Below, one piece after another: positions 11,387 through 19,732 of a stretch of DNA of 64,000 bases. The stretch lies in the NCBI GenBank assembly GCA_020637235.1, contig JACJWG010000016.1, forward strand, positions 48,536-112,535. The letters are read 5' to 3'. The stretch is from Acidimicrobiaceae bacterium (lineage in GTDB: Bacteria > Actinomycetota > Acidimicrobiia > Acidimicrobiales > Ilumatobacteraceae). The notes below the pieces were generated by a model that was not told where the DNA came from, made no database searches, and was given only the letters and a program-made list of their open reading frames with translations. Every line of letters begins with the position of its first letter. The stretch's first letter is position 1. Position numbers and translations under genes: made by a program.

Positions 11387-12964
11387 TCACGGCGACGACG
11401 AACCTACCACGCGCTCCGGCGCGTCGATCATGCTCGTGCGCTCGTACAGGCGCCACCAGTCGTTGGCTCGGACGAGGGTGTACTCGGACTGCACGGTCTG
11501 CCAGACGAACTCGTTGGCCGGCTCGAGGGTGGCCGGCAGCACGACGAACTGCACCCGGTCGGCGGCCGGGAGCCGCTGCCCGGCGAGCGAGTCGTCGGGG
11601 CCGTAGAGCTGCACGGCGAACGGGTTGGGGAACATGTAGATCTCGTGGCGGCGGGCGATCTGCGCGGTCAACGAGTACTGGGCCGACACCACGGCGTCGT
11701 CGGGCAGGTCGGCGACGATGTCCCGTGCGGCCACCGCCACCGGGTGATCGGGCGCCCACGAGTACGGGAGGTCGTCGCTGAACGGCATCGCCCCCCAGTG
11801 CCAGGCCGACCACAGCGACGTGCACAACACGATCGACACGACCACCGGTCGTGCGCGCTCGCGCACCGTCGACACCGCCCACGCCGTGCCCATCGCGAGC
11901 GCCGGCACGGCCACGAGTGCGTAGTGGTACTCCACCTGGTACTGGTACCAGAAGGTGCTGAGCATGTTGGTGCCGAGCACCACGAGGCTGATCAGCGCAA
12001 CGCTCGGCGCACGGGCGAACACCCAGGCGAACGGTGCGGTCATCTGCCAGAAGTAGAAGGGCCGATCGTCGCTCAGGTAGTGCTCGATCACCGCGCCAGG
12101 ATCGGTGAACACGGTCTTCAGGAACCCGCCCGGCCCCCCGAAGGGCACCCGCCACGCGTTGCGGGTGGGCACGCCGATCAGGCTGCGCATCACCACCAGC
12201 ATCGCGACCGCCATGTAGGCGAGCGCGACGACGATCGAGATGAGGCCGATGCGGCGATCACGCTTCACCGCCACCCACACCCCGAGCGGCACCAGCACGA
12301 GTGACACGTCCTCCTTCACCAGCAACGACAGGCCGAACGCGACGGCGTACCACCGCCAGCGCTCGCTCACCGCTGCGTACACGGCCATGCCGAGCAGGGG
12401 CGGCAGGTAGCTGTCCGGATGGAAGTTCTCGCGGTTGCTCCATGCCACGGCGGGATGCAGGAGGTAGGCCGCGGCCAGCGCGACCGCGAGCGGTTGGGTG
12501 AGCTGCACGCGCCGGGCGAGCAGGTACACGGGCACGGCGCCGAGGGCGATGAACAGCGACTGGGTGAACAACAACGCGCCGGCGCTGGGGAACACCCAGT
12601 ACACCGGGACGAGGAACACCAGCACGAACGAGGTGTGGTCGCCCATCAGGTTGCGACCCATCAGCGTGACGAACGGCGCGTCGAAGCGCGACATGAGCCA
12701 CACGCCCTGGTCGTACAGGCCGTAGTCGTAGGCCGACGTCCCGAGGCCGTGGTGGACGTCGAGCGTGACGTTGGTGAAGTACGACGTGTAGCCGGCGATC
12801 AGGGCGACGAGCACCCACTGCCAGATGGTCATCGCCCGGACGTGCCCGGCGAGCGCCGATGGCCATCCCCCGACGTCGACACGCCGTGGGTGCGGTTCGA
12901 GCAGCGGGTCGATCGGCTGACCGACGTCCGGCTCGGGGACCTCGTCAGCCGTCGTCGCGTCCAT
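11387..12964 (-). CDS. DUF2079-family polytopic membrane protein
   Basis: A 525-aa integral membrane protein with about ten hydrophobic segments after a 40-residue cytoplasmic N-terminus. Family-like features are YDYGLYDQGVWLMSR after the first membrane segment, MGDHTSFVL, WSNRENFHPDSYLPP and LLVKEDVSLVL. These charged residues between helices resemble DUF2079 proteins, a glycosyltransferase-like membrane family of unknown activity. Its start overlaps the nusB stop by 20 bp, so it is probably cotranscribed at the end of the aro/efp run. Substrate and function cannot be told from sequence. Confidence 0.75.
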   Translation of the reverse strand: MDATTADEVPEPDVGQPIDPLLEPHPRRVDVGGWPSALAGHVRAMTIWQWVLVALIAGYTSYFTNVTLDVHHGLGTSAYDYGLYDQGVWLMSRFDAPFVTLMGRNLMGDHTSFVLVFLVPVYWVFPSAGALLFTQSLFIALGAVPVYLLARRVQLTQPLAVALAAAYLLHPAVAWSNRENFHPDSYLPPLLGMAVYAAVSERWRWYAVAFGLSLLVKEDVSLVLVPLGVWVAVKRDRRIGLISIVVALAYMAVAMLVVMRSLIGVPTRNAWRVPFGGPGGFLKTVFTDPGAVIEHYLSDDRPFYFWQMTAPFAWVFARAPSVALISLVVLGTNMLSTFWYQYQVEYHYALVAVPALAMGTAWAVSTVRERARPVVVSIVLCTSLWSAWHWGAMPFSDDLPYSWAPDHPVAVAARDIVADLPDDAVVSAQYSLTAQIARRHEIYMFPNPFAVQLYGPDDSLAGQRLPAADRVQFVVLPATLEPANEFVWQTVQSEYTLVRANDWWRLYERTSMIDAPERVVGSSSP

Positions 12965-13412
12965 GGGGTCGTGCCGGACCGGGGCGCAGCACGGGCACCA
13001 TCGCGGACAGCACGCCGTTGACGAACCGTCCCGAGTCGTCGGTCGAGAACCGTTTGGCGAGCTCGACGGCCTCGTCGAGCACCACGGCCACGGGCACGTC
13101 GGGCCGGCCGATCAGCTCGTAGCCGGCGATCCGCATCACCATCGCGTCGACGAGCGGCATGCGGGCGATCGTCCAGCCCTTCGCATGCGCGGCGATCTCC
13201 CGGTCGAGCCGCTCGCGGTGTTCGGCGACGCCGAGCACCAGATCGCGCGTCATCTCGTCCGGGCGCACCACCTGCGCGTCGATGGTGGCCGCCGCGTCGG
13301 CGCCGCGTGACTCCGCTTCGTACAGCAGCAGCAGCGCACGCTCACGCGCGTCGGAACGGGCGTCACCTTCCCACCCGTCGTGTCGCGGGCGCCGTCGCGT
13401 GTCCTTCGCCAT
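12945..13412 (-). CDS. nusB: Transcription antitermination protein NusB
   Basis: A 155-aa NusB homologue, which binds boxA RNA with NusE (S10) during rRNA antitermination. The N-terminal helix SDARERALLLLYEAESRG and the C-terminal VAVVLDEAVELAKRFS followed by GRFVNGVLSAM are the family signatures. The gene follows efp by 29 bp; efp-nusB adjacency is common in actinobacteria. The C-terminal tail is arginine/proline-rich and overlaps the start of the DUF2079 gene. Confidence 0.93.
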   Translation of the reverse strand: MAKDTRRRPRHDGWEGDARSDARERALLLLYEAESRGADAAATIDAQVVRPDEMTRDLVLGVAEHRERLDREIAAHAKGWTIARMPLVDAMVMRIAGYELIGRPDVPVAVVLDEAVELAKRFSTDDSGRFVNGVLSAMVPVLRPGPARPHGRDDG

Positions 13413-13441
13413 CGAGTGCGGCTCGTCGATCCCGGCGCCGG

Positions 13442-14005
13442 TCAGACGCGCGAGATGTAGTCGCCGGTGCGGGTGTCGACCCGCAACCGATCGCCGATGT
13501 TGATGTGCAACGGCACCTGGACCACCTTGCCGGTCTCGAGCGTCGCCGCCTTCTTGGCCCCGCTCACCCGGTCGCCCTGGATGCCGGGTTCGGTGTCGGT
13601 GACGCTGAGCTCGACCGCGGCCGGGATCTCGACGGTGATGATCTCGCCGTTGTAGAACGCGATGATCGCGACCGCCTGCTCGACCAGGTAGTCGGCGGCA
13701 TCGCCGAGGGCGACGGGTGGCACGTTCATCTGTTCGTAGCTCTCCGTGTCCATGAACACGTACTCGTCGCCGTCGCGGTACAGGAACTGCATGTCCTTCT
13801 TGTCGACGAGCGCCTGCTCGACGCGGACGCCGGCGTTGAAGGTGCGGTCGAAGACGTTGCCGGTCTTCACGTTGCGCAGCTTGGTCCGCACGAACGCGCC
13901 ACCTTTGCCGGGCTTGACGTGCTGGAACTCGACGACCTGGAACAGACCGTTGTCGAGCTCGAGCGTGATCCCGTTCTTCAGATCGTTGGTGGTGATGGCG
14001 GGCAT
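13442..14005 (-). CDS. efp: Elongation factor P
   Basis: A 187-aa EF-P, which relieves ribosome stalling at polyproline. Three beta-barrel domains are present: ITTNDLKNGITLELDNGLF at the start, the OB folds in the middle, and GDRLRVDTRTGDYISRV at the end. The domain I loop reads VKPGKGGAFV with a lysine at the tip, as in non-beta-lysylated types. The start overlaps the last 28 bp of the upstream Xaa-Pro peptidase gene. Confidence 0.97.
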   Translation of the reverse strand: MPAITTNDLKNGITLELDNGLFQVVEFQHVKPGKGGAFVRTKLRNVKTGNVFDRTFNAGVRVEQALVDKKDMQFLYRDGDEYVFMDTESYEQMNVPPVALGDAADYLVEQAVAIIAFYNGEIITVEIPAAVELSVTDTEPGIQGDRVSGAKKAATLETGKVVQVPLHINIGDRLRVDTRTGDYISRV

Positions 14006-15105
14006 GGTGAATCCTTGGGCGTCGTGGTCAGCGCACGGCCTCCGGTGCTGGTCACCTCGACCAGGTCTTCCACCCGAACGCCGCCGAAGTCACCACGATA
14101 GACCCCGGGTTCCACGGTCACGACGTCTCCGGCCTGCAAAACCCAACCGCCCGAGCTGTTGACGAACGGGTCCTCGTGGATGAGCAGACCGACCCCGTGG
14201 CCCGTGCCGTGCACGAACCACGGCCCGAAACCGGCGTCGGCGAGCAGGTCCCGACACACGGCGTCGAGGTCGCGACTCGAGATCCCGGGGCGGACCGCGG
14301 CCACACCCGCCGCCTGCGCGGCGAGCACCGCGTCGTACACCTCCTGCTGCAGCGGCGTCGGTTCTCCGATCACGTAGGTGCGGGTCATGTCGCTGTGGTA
14401 GCCGTCGACGAGCGCGCCGACGTCGATGATCACGGTGTGGCCGAGCTCGAGGACCGTGCGGGTGGGCCGGTGGTGCGGCATCGGCGCGTTCACCGGCCCG
14501 GTGGCCACGATCGTCTCGTAGCTGGGACCATCGGCGCCGAGGTCGCGCATCGCGAGCTCGAGGTCGTCGCGCACCTGTGCCTCGGTACGACCGGGCGCGA
14601 GCGTCGGCGCCACACGGGCGAGCGCCTCGTCGGCGATGGCACAGGCACGCTCGATCCTGGCCAGCTCGGCGTGGTCCTTCACGCGCCGGCCCGCCTCGAT
14701 CAGCCCGACGGTGGGCACGAGATCCCGGGCGAGCGCGTCCTCCAGCTGGAGCCAGCGGGCGTGGCTGGTGTGCGCCGACTCGAACCCCACCGGTCCGGCA
14801 TCGCGCACGGTGTCGGCCAGCAGCGACACCTGCTCGGCCTGGGTGAGGCCCACGCGCACCCGGCCGCGACACGAGGCCATCGCCAGTTGCCGCTCGGCCT
14901 GGTCGCCGTACCGACCATCGGTGATCACCACCACCTCGTCGCCGAGCACGACTGCCGTCGCGGCCGATCCGGTGAAACCGGTGAGCCAGCGGATGTTCGT
15001 GAGGTCGCCGACCACGAGCGCGTCGATCGGCGCGTCGAGCGCCGACCACGCCGCTCGCAGCCGTGGCGCACGGCCGGACACGTCGATGACCGGCAGGCCG
15101 CTCAC
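13978..15105 (-). CDS. Xaa-Pro aminopeptidase / dipeptidase (M24 family)
   Basis: A 375-aa M24 metallopeptidase that removes residues next to proline. The N-terminal creatinase-like domain includes LTNIRWLTGFTGSAA. The pita-bread catalytic domain carries the dinuclear-metal ligands in IIDVGALVDGYHSDMTRT (two Asp), HGTGHGVGLLIHEDP (His), TVEPGVY (Glu) and GVRVEDLVEV (Glu). The GTG at 15105 shares a GTGA overlap with the aroQ stop, and the 3' end overlaps efp by 28 bp. The adjacency to efp is common in actinobacteria and fits the shared theme of proline-rich peptides, but that link is only suggestive. Confidence 0.9.
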   Translation of the reverse strand: MSGLPVIDVSGRAPRLRAAWSALDAPIDALVVGDLTNIRWLTGFTGSAATAVVLGDEVVVITDGRYGDQAERQLAMASCRGRVRVGLTQAEQVSLLADTVRDAGPVGFESAHTSHARWLQLEDALARDLVPTVGLIEAGRRVKDHAELARIERACAIADEALARVAPTLAPGRTEAQVRDDLELAMRDLGADGPSYETIVATGPVNAPMPHHRPTRTVLELGHTVIIDVGALVDGYHSDMTRTYVIGEPTPLQQEVYDAVLAAQAAGVAAVRPGISSRDLDAVCRDLLADAGFGPWFVHGTGHGVGLLIHEDPFVNSSGGWVLQAGDVVTVEPGVYRGDFGGVRVEDLVEVTSTGGRALTTTPKDSPCPPSPPTI

Positions 15106-15539
15106 GATGCCAGCCGCCTCGCGACGGCGGCGACGGCCAACTCGTAGCCGTGGATCCCGAGACCGGTGATGCTGCCGGTGGCCACGGGCGCGACGACACT
15201 GGTGTGCCGCCACGGCTCGCGGGCGTTCGGGTTGCTGAGGTGCACCTCGACGATCGGGCCGTCGAACGACCGGAGCGCGTCGTGGATGCTCCAGGCGTAA
15301 TGCGTGAACGCGCCCGGATTGACGATGATCGCCGCCGACCGCCCGCGTGCGGCCTGGATCGCGTCGACGAGCGCACCTTCGTGGTTGGACTGGAAGGACT
15401 CGAGCTCGAACCCGGCCGCAGCTGCTGCCGCCCGCGTCACGGCGACGACGTCGTCGAGGGTGTCGGTGCCGTAGACGTGTGGTTCGCGAGTACCGAGCAG
15501 ATTGAGGTTCGGTCCGTGCAACAACGAGATGATCGCCAC
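15102..15539 (-). CDS. aroQ: 3-dehydroquinate dehydratase, type II
   Basis: A 145-aa type II dehydroquinase, which dehydrates 3-dehydroquinate to 3-dehydroshikimate. HGPNLNLLGTREPHVYG holds the catalytic arginine and tyrosine. NPGAFTHYAWSIHDAL and VEVHLSNPNAREPWRHTS supply the active-site histidines and substrate loop. The gene ends in a GTGA overlap with the peptidase gene and starts 4 bp after the GNAT gene, so it belongs to the aro cluster. Confidence 0.96.
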   Translation of the reverse strand: MAIISLLHGPNLNLLGTREPHVYGTDTLDDVVAVTRAAAAAAGFELESFQSNHEGALVDAIQAARGRSAAIIVNPGAFTHYAWSIHDALRSFDGPIVEVHLSNPNAREPWRHTSVVAPVATGSITGLGIHGYELAVAAVARRLAS

Positions 15540-15543
15540 GCGG

Positions 15544-16140
15544 TCATCGTGGCACGCCGGCGCCGCCCGACCCCGCCACGAAGCTCGCTCGCGACAACCG
15601 GTACAGCACGTGGCGCCGCTCGTGCCAGTCGGGCAGCAGCGGGTGATCGAAGTCGTCCGCCGGGTCGTGGCTCATGCCGAGCTTCTCCATCACCCGCCGC
15701 GACTTGGCGTTCGCCACCGTGGTGAAGCTGACGACCTCGTCACCCGGCAGGTCGAGCTCGGCGAAGCCCCAGGCCAGCGCTGCACGTGCGGCCTCCGGCG
15801 CATAGCCCCGACCCCACGACCGTCGGTGCAGCCGCCAGCCCACCTCGACGCACGGGGTGAACGACGTCTGCCACGACGGCGACGACAGCCCGACGAAACC
15901 GACGAACCCCCGTACCCCACCCGGATCGTCCACCACCTCGACCGCCCACAGCCCGTAGCCACGATCGGTCCACGACGCCGCCATCCGATCGACCATCTCG
16001 TCGCTCTGGGTGGCGGTCAAGGTGGCCGGGAAGTGCGCCATCACCTCGGGATCGGCGTTCAGTTCGGCGTAGACGGGCTTGTCGTCCTCACGCCACTCCC
16101 GCAGCAGCAGCCGGGCCGTGCCGAGACGCGGCGTGCTCAC
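15544..16140 (-). CDS. GNAT-family N-acetyltransferase (RimJ/RimL-like)
   Basis: A 198-aa acetyltransferase of the RimJ/RimL type. It opens with LGTARLLLREWREDD, has the VEVGWRLHRRSWGRGYAPEA acetyl-CoA pyrophosphate-binding loop near residue 100, and ends with FTTVANAKSRRVMEKLGM. The GTG at 16140 overlaps the aroB stop as GTGA, so it is translationally coupled within the shikimate operon between aroB and aroQ. Substrate unknown: a small molecule or a protein N-terminus. Its position does not prove a role in the shikimate pathway. Confidence 0.85.
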   Translation of the reverse strand: MSTPRLGTARLLLREWREDDKPVYAELNADPEVMAHFPATLTATQSDEMVDRMAASWTDRGYGLWAVEVVDDPGGVRGFVGFVGLSSPSWQTSFTPCVEVGWRLHRRSWGRGYAPEAARAALAWGFAELDLPGDEVVSFTTVANAKSRRVMEKLGMSHDPADDFDHPLLPDWHERRHVLYRLSRASFVAGSGGAGVPR

Positions 16141-17198
16141 CGCTCGGCGGCCATCGCGTCGAGCGCGCGCAGCACGGCCTCCGAGGACACGCCGGGCACG
16201 ACCTCTACCCCGTCGGGGCCGTCGAGCACGAAGGTGAGACCGCTGAGCGCCTTCTTGTCCTTGCCCATCAGCGCCAGCAGCCGGGCGTGATCGACCGAGT
16301 CGGGCAGACGGGTGTCGAGCTCGTACGCCCGGCCGACGACGTCGTAGTGCTGGCGCACACGCTCGTCGTCGATGCGTCCGAGCACGTGGGCGAGGTGGGC
16401 GGCGTACACCAGTCCCACGGCCACGGCCTCGCCGTGGGCGAGTTCGTGTCGCGTCTCGATCTCGAGCGCGTGGGCGAGCGTGTGCCCGTAGTTGAGCAGT
16501 GCCCGGCGACCGCCTTCCCGCTCGTCGCCGGCCACCACGTCGGCCTTGATCTGCACGCACCGGGCGATCCGCTCGGTCTCGTCCATCGCGAGCAGGTCGT
16601 CGCCGGTGAGGAAGTGGTACTTCGCCATCTCGCCGTACCCGCAGCGCCGCTCGCGCGGTGGCAGTGTGGCGAGCAGGTCCAGGTCGCACACCACGCCGCT
16701 CGGTTGCCAGAACGCACCGACGAGGTTCTTGCCCCCGTCACCGTTGCCGCCGGGCAGGTTCACGCCGGTCTTCCCGCCGATCGCCGCGTCGACCATGCCG
16801 AGCAGCGTGGTGGCGACGTGCACCACCGGGATGCCCCGGTGCCACACCGCAGCCGCGAAGCCGGCCACGTCCGTCACCATGCCACCGCCGACGCCGATCA
16901 CGACGTCGTGCCGGGTGAGGCCGACACGGGCGAAGCTGCGACACAGCGACTCGACCGTGCCGAGGTGCTTGTGGTCCTCGCCGGTGCCGATCTGGAACAC
17001 GTCGAACGGCACGCCCGGATCGACCTCGACGCCGATCCCCGGTTGGGTGACGATCGCTGCACGCCGCACCGTCGGCGGCACGAGCGACGCGAGCTCGTGT
17101 CGCGCACCTCGACCGACCAGGACGTCGTACGACCGGTCGGCGAGCGGCACGTGCACGGTGCGCAGCCCGCTGCGCCGACCGCCGTCGGTGACGCTCAT
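16137..17198 (-). CDS. aroB: 3-dehydroquinate synthase
   Basis: A 353-aa AroB that converts DAHP to 3-dehydroquinate using NAD and a divalent metal. Motifs include VIGVGGGMVTDVAGFAA (NAD binding), TTLLGMVDAAIGGKTGVN, and metal ligands in GYGEMAKYHFL, LNYGHTLAHALE and HGEAVAVGL. The ATG at 17198 overlaps the aroK stop in an ATGA; the frame extends to 17393 through aroK and that part was rejected. Confidence 0.96.
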   Translation of the reverse strand: MSVTDGGRRSGLRTVHVPLADRSYDVLVGRGARHELASLVPPTVRRAAIVTQPGIGVEVDPGVPFDVFQIGTGEDHKHLGTVESLCRSFARVGLTRHDVVIGVGGGMVTDVAGFAAAVWHRGIPVVHVATTLLGMVDAAIGGKTGVNLPGGNGDGGKNLVGAFWQPSGVVCDLDLLATLPPRERRCGYGEMAKYHFLTGDDLLAMDETERIARCVQIKADVVAGDEREGGRRALLNYGHTLAHALEIETRHELAHGEAVAVGLVYAAHLAHVLGRIDDERVRQHYDVVGRAYELDTRLPDSVDHARLLALMGKDKKALSGLTFVLDGPDGVEVVPGVSSEAVLRALDAMAAER

Positions 17199-17704
17199 CG
17201 CAGGATCGCCTCCACCACCTCGCCGACGCTGCGGCCGTCGACGCTCACGATCAGGTCGGCGACCTCCCGGTAGAGCGCCTCGCGTGTCTCGTGCATGCGA
17301 CGCAACGTACCCGCGGGGTCGTCGTCGAGCGCAGGCCGATGCCCGCCGGAGCGCACACGTTCCACCAGCACCGACGGATCGGCGGCGAGCCACACCACGC
17401 GTGCACCGCTGTCGCGCAGCGCCTCGCGGTTGCGCGGGCGCAGCACCACCCCACCGGCGGCCGCGATCACCGTCGGCTCGTGCTCGGCCAGCGCGTCGAG
17501 CAGCGCCTCGGTCTCCAGGATGCGGAATGCGTCCTCGCCGTCGGCTTCGAAGATCTCGCGCACCGTGCGCCCGGTGCGCGCCTCGATCACGGCGTCGCTG
17601 TCGACGACACGTCGCCCGAGACGCTCGCCGAGCACACGACCGACCGTCGACTTCCCGACGCCCATCAGGCCGACGAGCACCAGATGGCGGTCGTGCGGGA
17701 TCAC
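17195..17704 (-). CDS. aroK: Shikimate kinase
   Basis: A 169-aa shikimate kinase. The P-loop GLMGVGKSTVGRVL is near residue 12, the shikimate-binding DSDAVIEARTGRTVREIF follows, and the AAGGVVLRPRNREAL motif is near residue 85. Its ATG overlaps the aroC stop (ATGA) and its stop overlaps the aroB start, so aroC-aroK-aroB are tightly coupled. Confidence 0.95.
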   Translation of the reverse strand: MIPHDRHLVLVGLMGVGKSTVGRVLGERLGRRVVDSDAVIEARTGRTVREIFEADGEDAFRILETEALLDALAEHEPTVIAAAGGVVLRPRNREALRDSGARVVWLAADPSVLVERVRSGGHRPALDDDPAGTLRRMHETREALYREVADLIVSVDGRSVGEVVEAILR

Positions 17705-18870
17705 GACCCGGCCAGCGTCGCCCGGAACGCGCTCGCGTTGCGCACGAACTCGGCCACGCTGTCGCCGCCGAACTTGCGCTGCGCCTCGGCTGCGAGCACG
17801 AGCGCGACCATGGTCTCGGCCACCACGCCCGCCGCCGGCACGGCCGTGACGTCGGTGCGCTCCTTGAAGCTCACGGTCTCCTGCTTCGTCACCACGTCGA
17901 CGGTCTTGAGCGTGGGTCGGTTGAGTGTCGCGAGCGGCTTCATCGCGGCTCGGACCACGAGCAGCTCACCCGTACTGATGCCGCCCTCGGTGCCGCCGGC
18001 CAGGGAGCTCTCACGTCGGTAGACCCGGTCGGTCGCGTCCCACACGATCGGGTCGTGGGCCTCGCTCCCCCGACGTCCAGCGACCTCGAACCCGTCGCCG
18101 ATCTCGACCCCCTTGACCGCCTGGATGCTCATCACCGCCTGAGCGAGCAGGGCGTCGAGCTTGCGGTCCCAGTGCACGTGGCTGCCGAGGCCCACCGGCA
18201 CGCCGGAGGCCAGCACCTCGACGACACCGCCGAGCGAGTCGCCGTCCCTGGCCGCGTCGCGGACCTCGGCGATCATCGCCTCTTCGGCCGCGGCGTCGAA
18301 GCACCGCACCGGTGATTCGTCGACGCGGGCGAGATCGGCGATCGTCGGCCGCACCGTCGAGGTGGACCGCGCGGCGCCCATCTGGACGACGTGCGACCAC
18401 ACGTCGATACCGATCGTGGCGAGCAGTCGTTTCGCGAGCGCGCCCGCCGCCACCCGCGCCGCTGTCTCCCGGGCACTCGCCCGCTCGAGGACGTCGCGAG
18501 CGTCGGTGAAGCCGTACTTCTGCATGCCCGCCAGATCGGCGTGGCCGGGCCGCACCTGCGTGAGAGGGTCCTTGGTCGCGCCCGGTGCAGGCGACATCTC
18601 CTCGTGCCACTTGTCGCTGCGGAACCACTCGCTGTTGCGGATCTCGATCGCGACCGGCGATCCGAGGGTGCGACCGTGGCGGACGCCGCCCACCAGGGTC
18701 AGCTCGTCGGCCTCGAACCGCTGCCTCGGGCCACGGCCGTAGCCGAGCCGGCGTCGGGCGAGCTCGGCCTGGATCTCGTCGACGGTGATCTCGAGCCCGG
18801 CGGGGAGACCCTCGACGATCACGACGAGAGCCTGCCCGTGCGATTCGCCGGCGGTGAGGTAGCGCAGCAC
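17701..18870 (-). CDS. aroC: Chorismate synthase
   Basis: A 389-aa AroC, which eliminates phosphate from EPSP to give chorismate using reduced FMN. The signature segments GESHGQALVVIVEGLPAGL, RRRLGYGRGPRQRFEAD, HADLAGMQKYGF and GGTEGGISTGE are all present. It starts 10 bp downstream of aroE and overlaps aroK by 4 bp. Length is normal. Confidence 0.97.
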   Translation of the reverse strand: MLRYLTAGESHGQALVVIVEGLPAGLEITVDEIQAELARRRLGYGRGPRQRFEADELTLVGGVRHGRTLGSPVAIEIRNSEWFRSDKWHEEMSPAPGATKDPLTQVRPGHADLAGMQKYGFTDARDVLERASARETAARVAAGALAKRLLATIGIDVWSHVVQMGAARSTSTVRPTIADLARVDESPVRCFDAAAEEAMIAEVRDAARDGDSLGGVVEVLASGVPVGLGSHVHWDRKLDALLAQAVMSIQAVKGVEIGDGFEVAGRRGSEAHDPIVWDATDRVYRRESSLAGGTEGGISTGELLVVRAAMKPLATLNRPTLKTVDVVTKQETVSFKERTDVTAVPAAGVVAETMVALVLAAEAQRKFGGDSVAEFVRNASAFRATLAGS

Positions 18871-18880
18871 GGGCGACAGG

Positions 18881-19732
18881 CTACCGGGAGCGCGAGGTGA
18901 GCTCCCGGAGCGCAGCCGAGCGCATCACCTCGGTGTCGGGAAGCTGCCCGAGCCACAGGTGTTGTTGCAGGGCGGCCTGGTGGACCAGCATGCCGAGCCC
19001 GTCGACGCAGGTGGCGCCCGCCGCTCGCGCCGCAGCGAGCAAACCGGTCTCGAGCGGGTGGTACACCAGGTCGGCGACCACCTGTCCGGCTCGCAGCATC
19101 GCCGGATCGACGGGCAGCTCGCCCGCCGCCGGGTCGGCACCCATCCCCACGGAGGTCGCGTTCACCACGAGGTCCGCGTCGGCGACGGCGTCGACGAGGG
19201 CCACCCGCCCGATCGGCCCGGCGAGGGCCGCTGCCTCCTCGGCTCTCTCGACGGAGCGGTTGACGACCGCCACGTCGGCGGCACCGGCTCGGGCCAGCGC
19301 GTCGATCACGGCCCGCGCGGCGCCGCCGGCACCGAGCACCGCGACACGTCGACCCGCGACCGTCACCCCCGCCTCGGTGAGCGAGGACACGAAGCCGGCG
19401 CCGTCGGTGCTCGAGCCGCGGAGCGACCCGTCCGCGGTGCGTGACACCGTGTTCACGCTGCGCAGTGCGGCCGCCGCGGGATCGAGCTCGTCGACGGCAT
19501 GCGCGACGTGCTCCTTGTGCGGCATCGTGACCGACAAGCCCCCGAGCCCGAGGGCCCGCATCGCGTCGAGCGCGCGGACCGCCTCCCCGTGGGGCACGTC
19601 GAACGCGACGTACACCCAGTCGACGCCGGCCGCGTCGAACGCGGCGTTGTGCAACGCCGGCGACAGGCTGTGCCGGACCGGCGCCCCGATGACCGCCGCC
19701 ACCGTGGTGGCCCCGGTGATCGCTCGGATCAC
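18881..19732 (-). CDS. aroE: Shikimate dehydrogenase
   Basis: A 283-aa NADP-dependent shikimate dehydrogenase. The substrate domain shows VIGAPVRHSLSPALHNAAF and GLSVTMPHKEHV, with the catalytic lysine. The nucleotide-binding domain has VLGAGGAARAVIDAL, and NATSVGMG and GLGMLVHQAALQ follow. The GTG at 19732 overlaps the mltG stop (GTGA). The open frame continues upstream inside mltG and was rejected. Confidence 0.95.
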   Translation of the reverse strand: MIRAITGATTVAAVIGAPVRHSLSPALHNAAFDAAGVDWVYVAFDVPHGEAVRALDAMRALGLGGLSVTMPHKEHVAHAVDELDPAAAALRSVNTVSRTADGSLRGSSTDGAGFVSSLTEAGVTVAGRRVAVLGAGGAARAVIDALARAGAADVAVVNRSVERAEEAAALAGPIGRVALVDAVADADLVVNATSVGMGADPAAGELPVDPAMLRAGQVVADLVYHPLETGLLAAARAAGATCVDGLGMLVHQAALQQHLWLGQLPDTEVMRSAALRELTSRSR

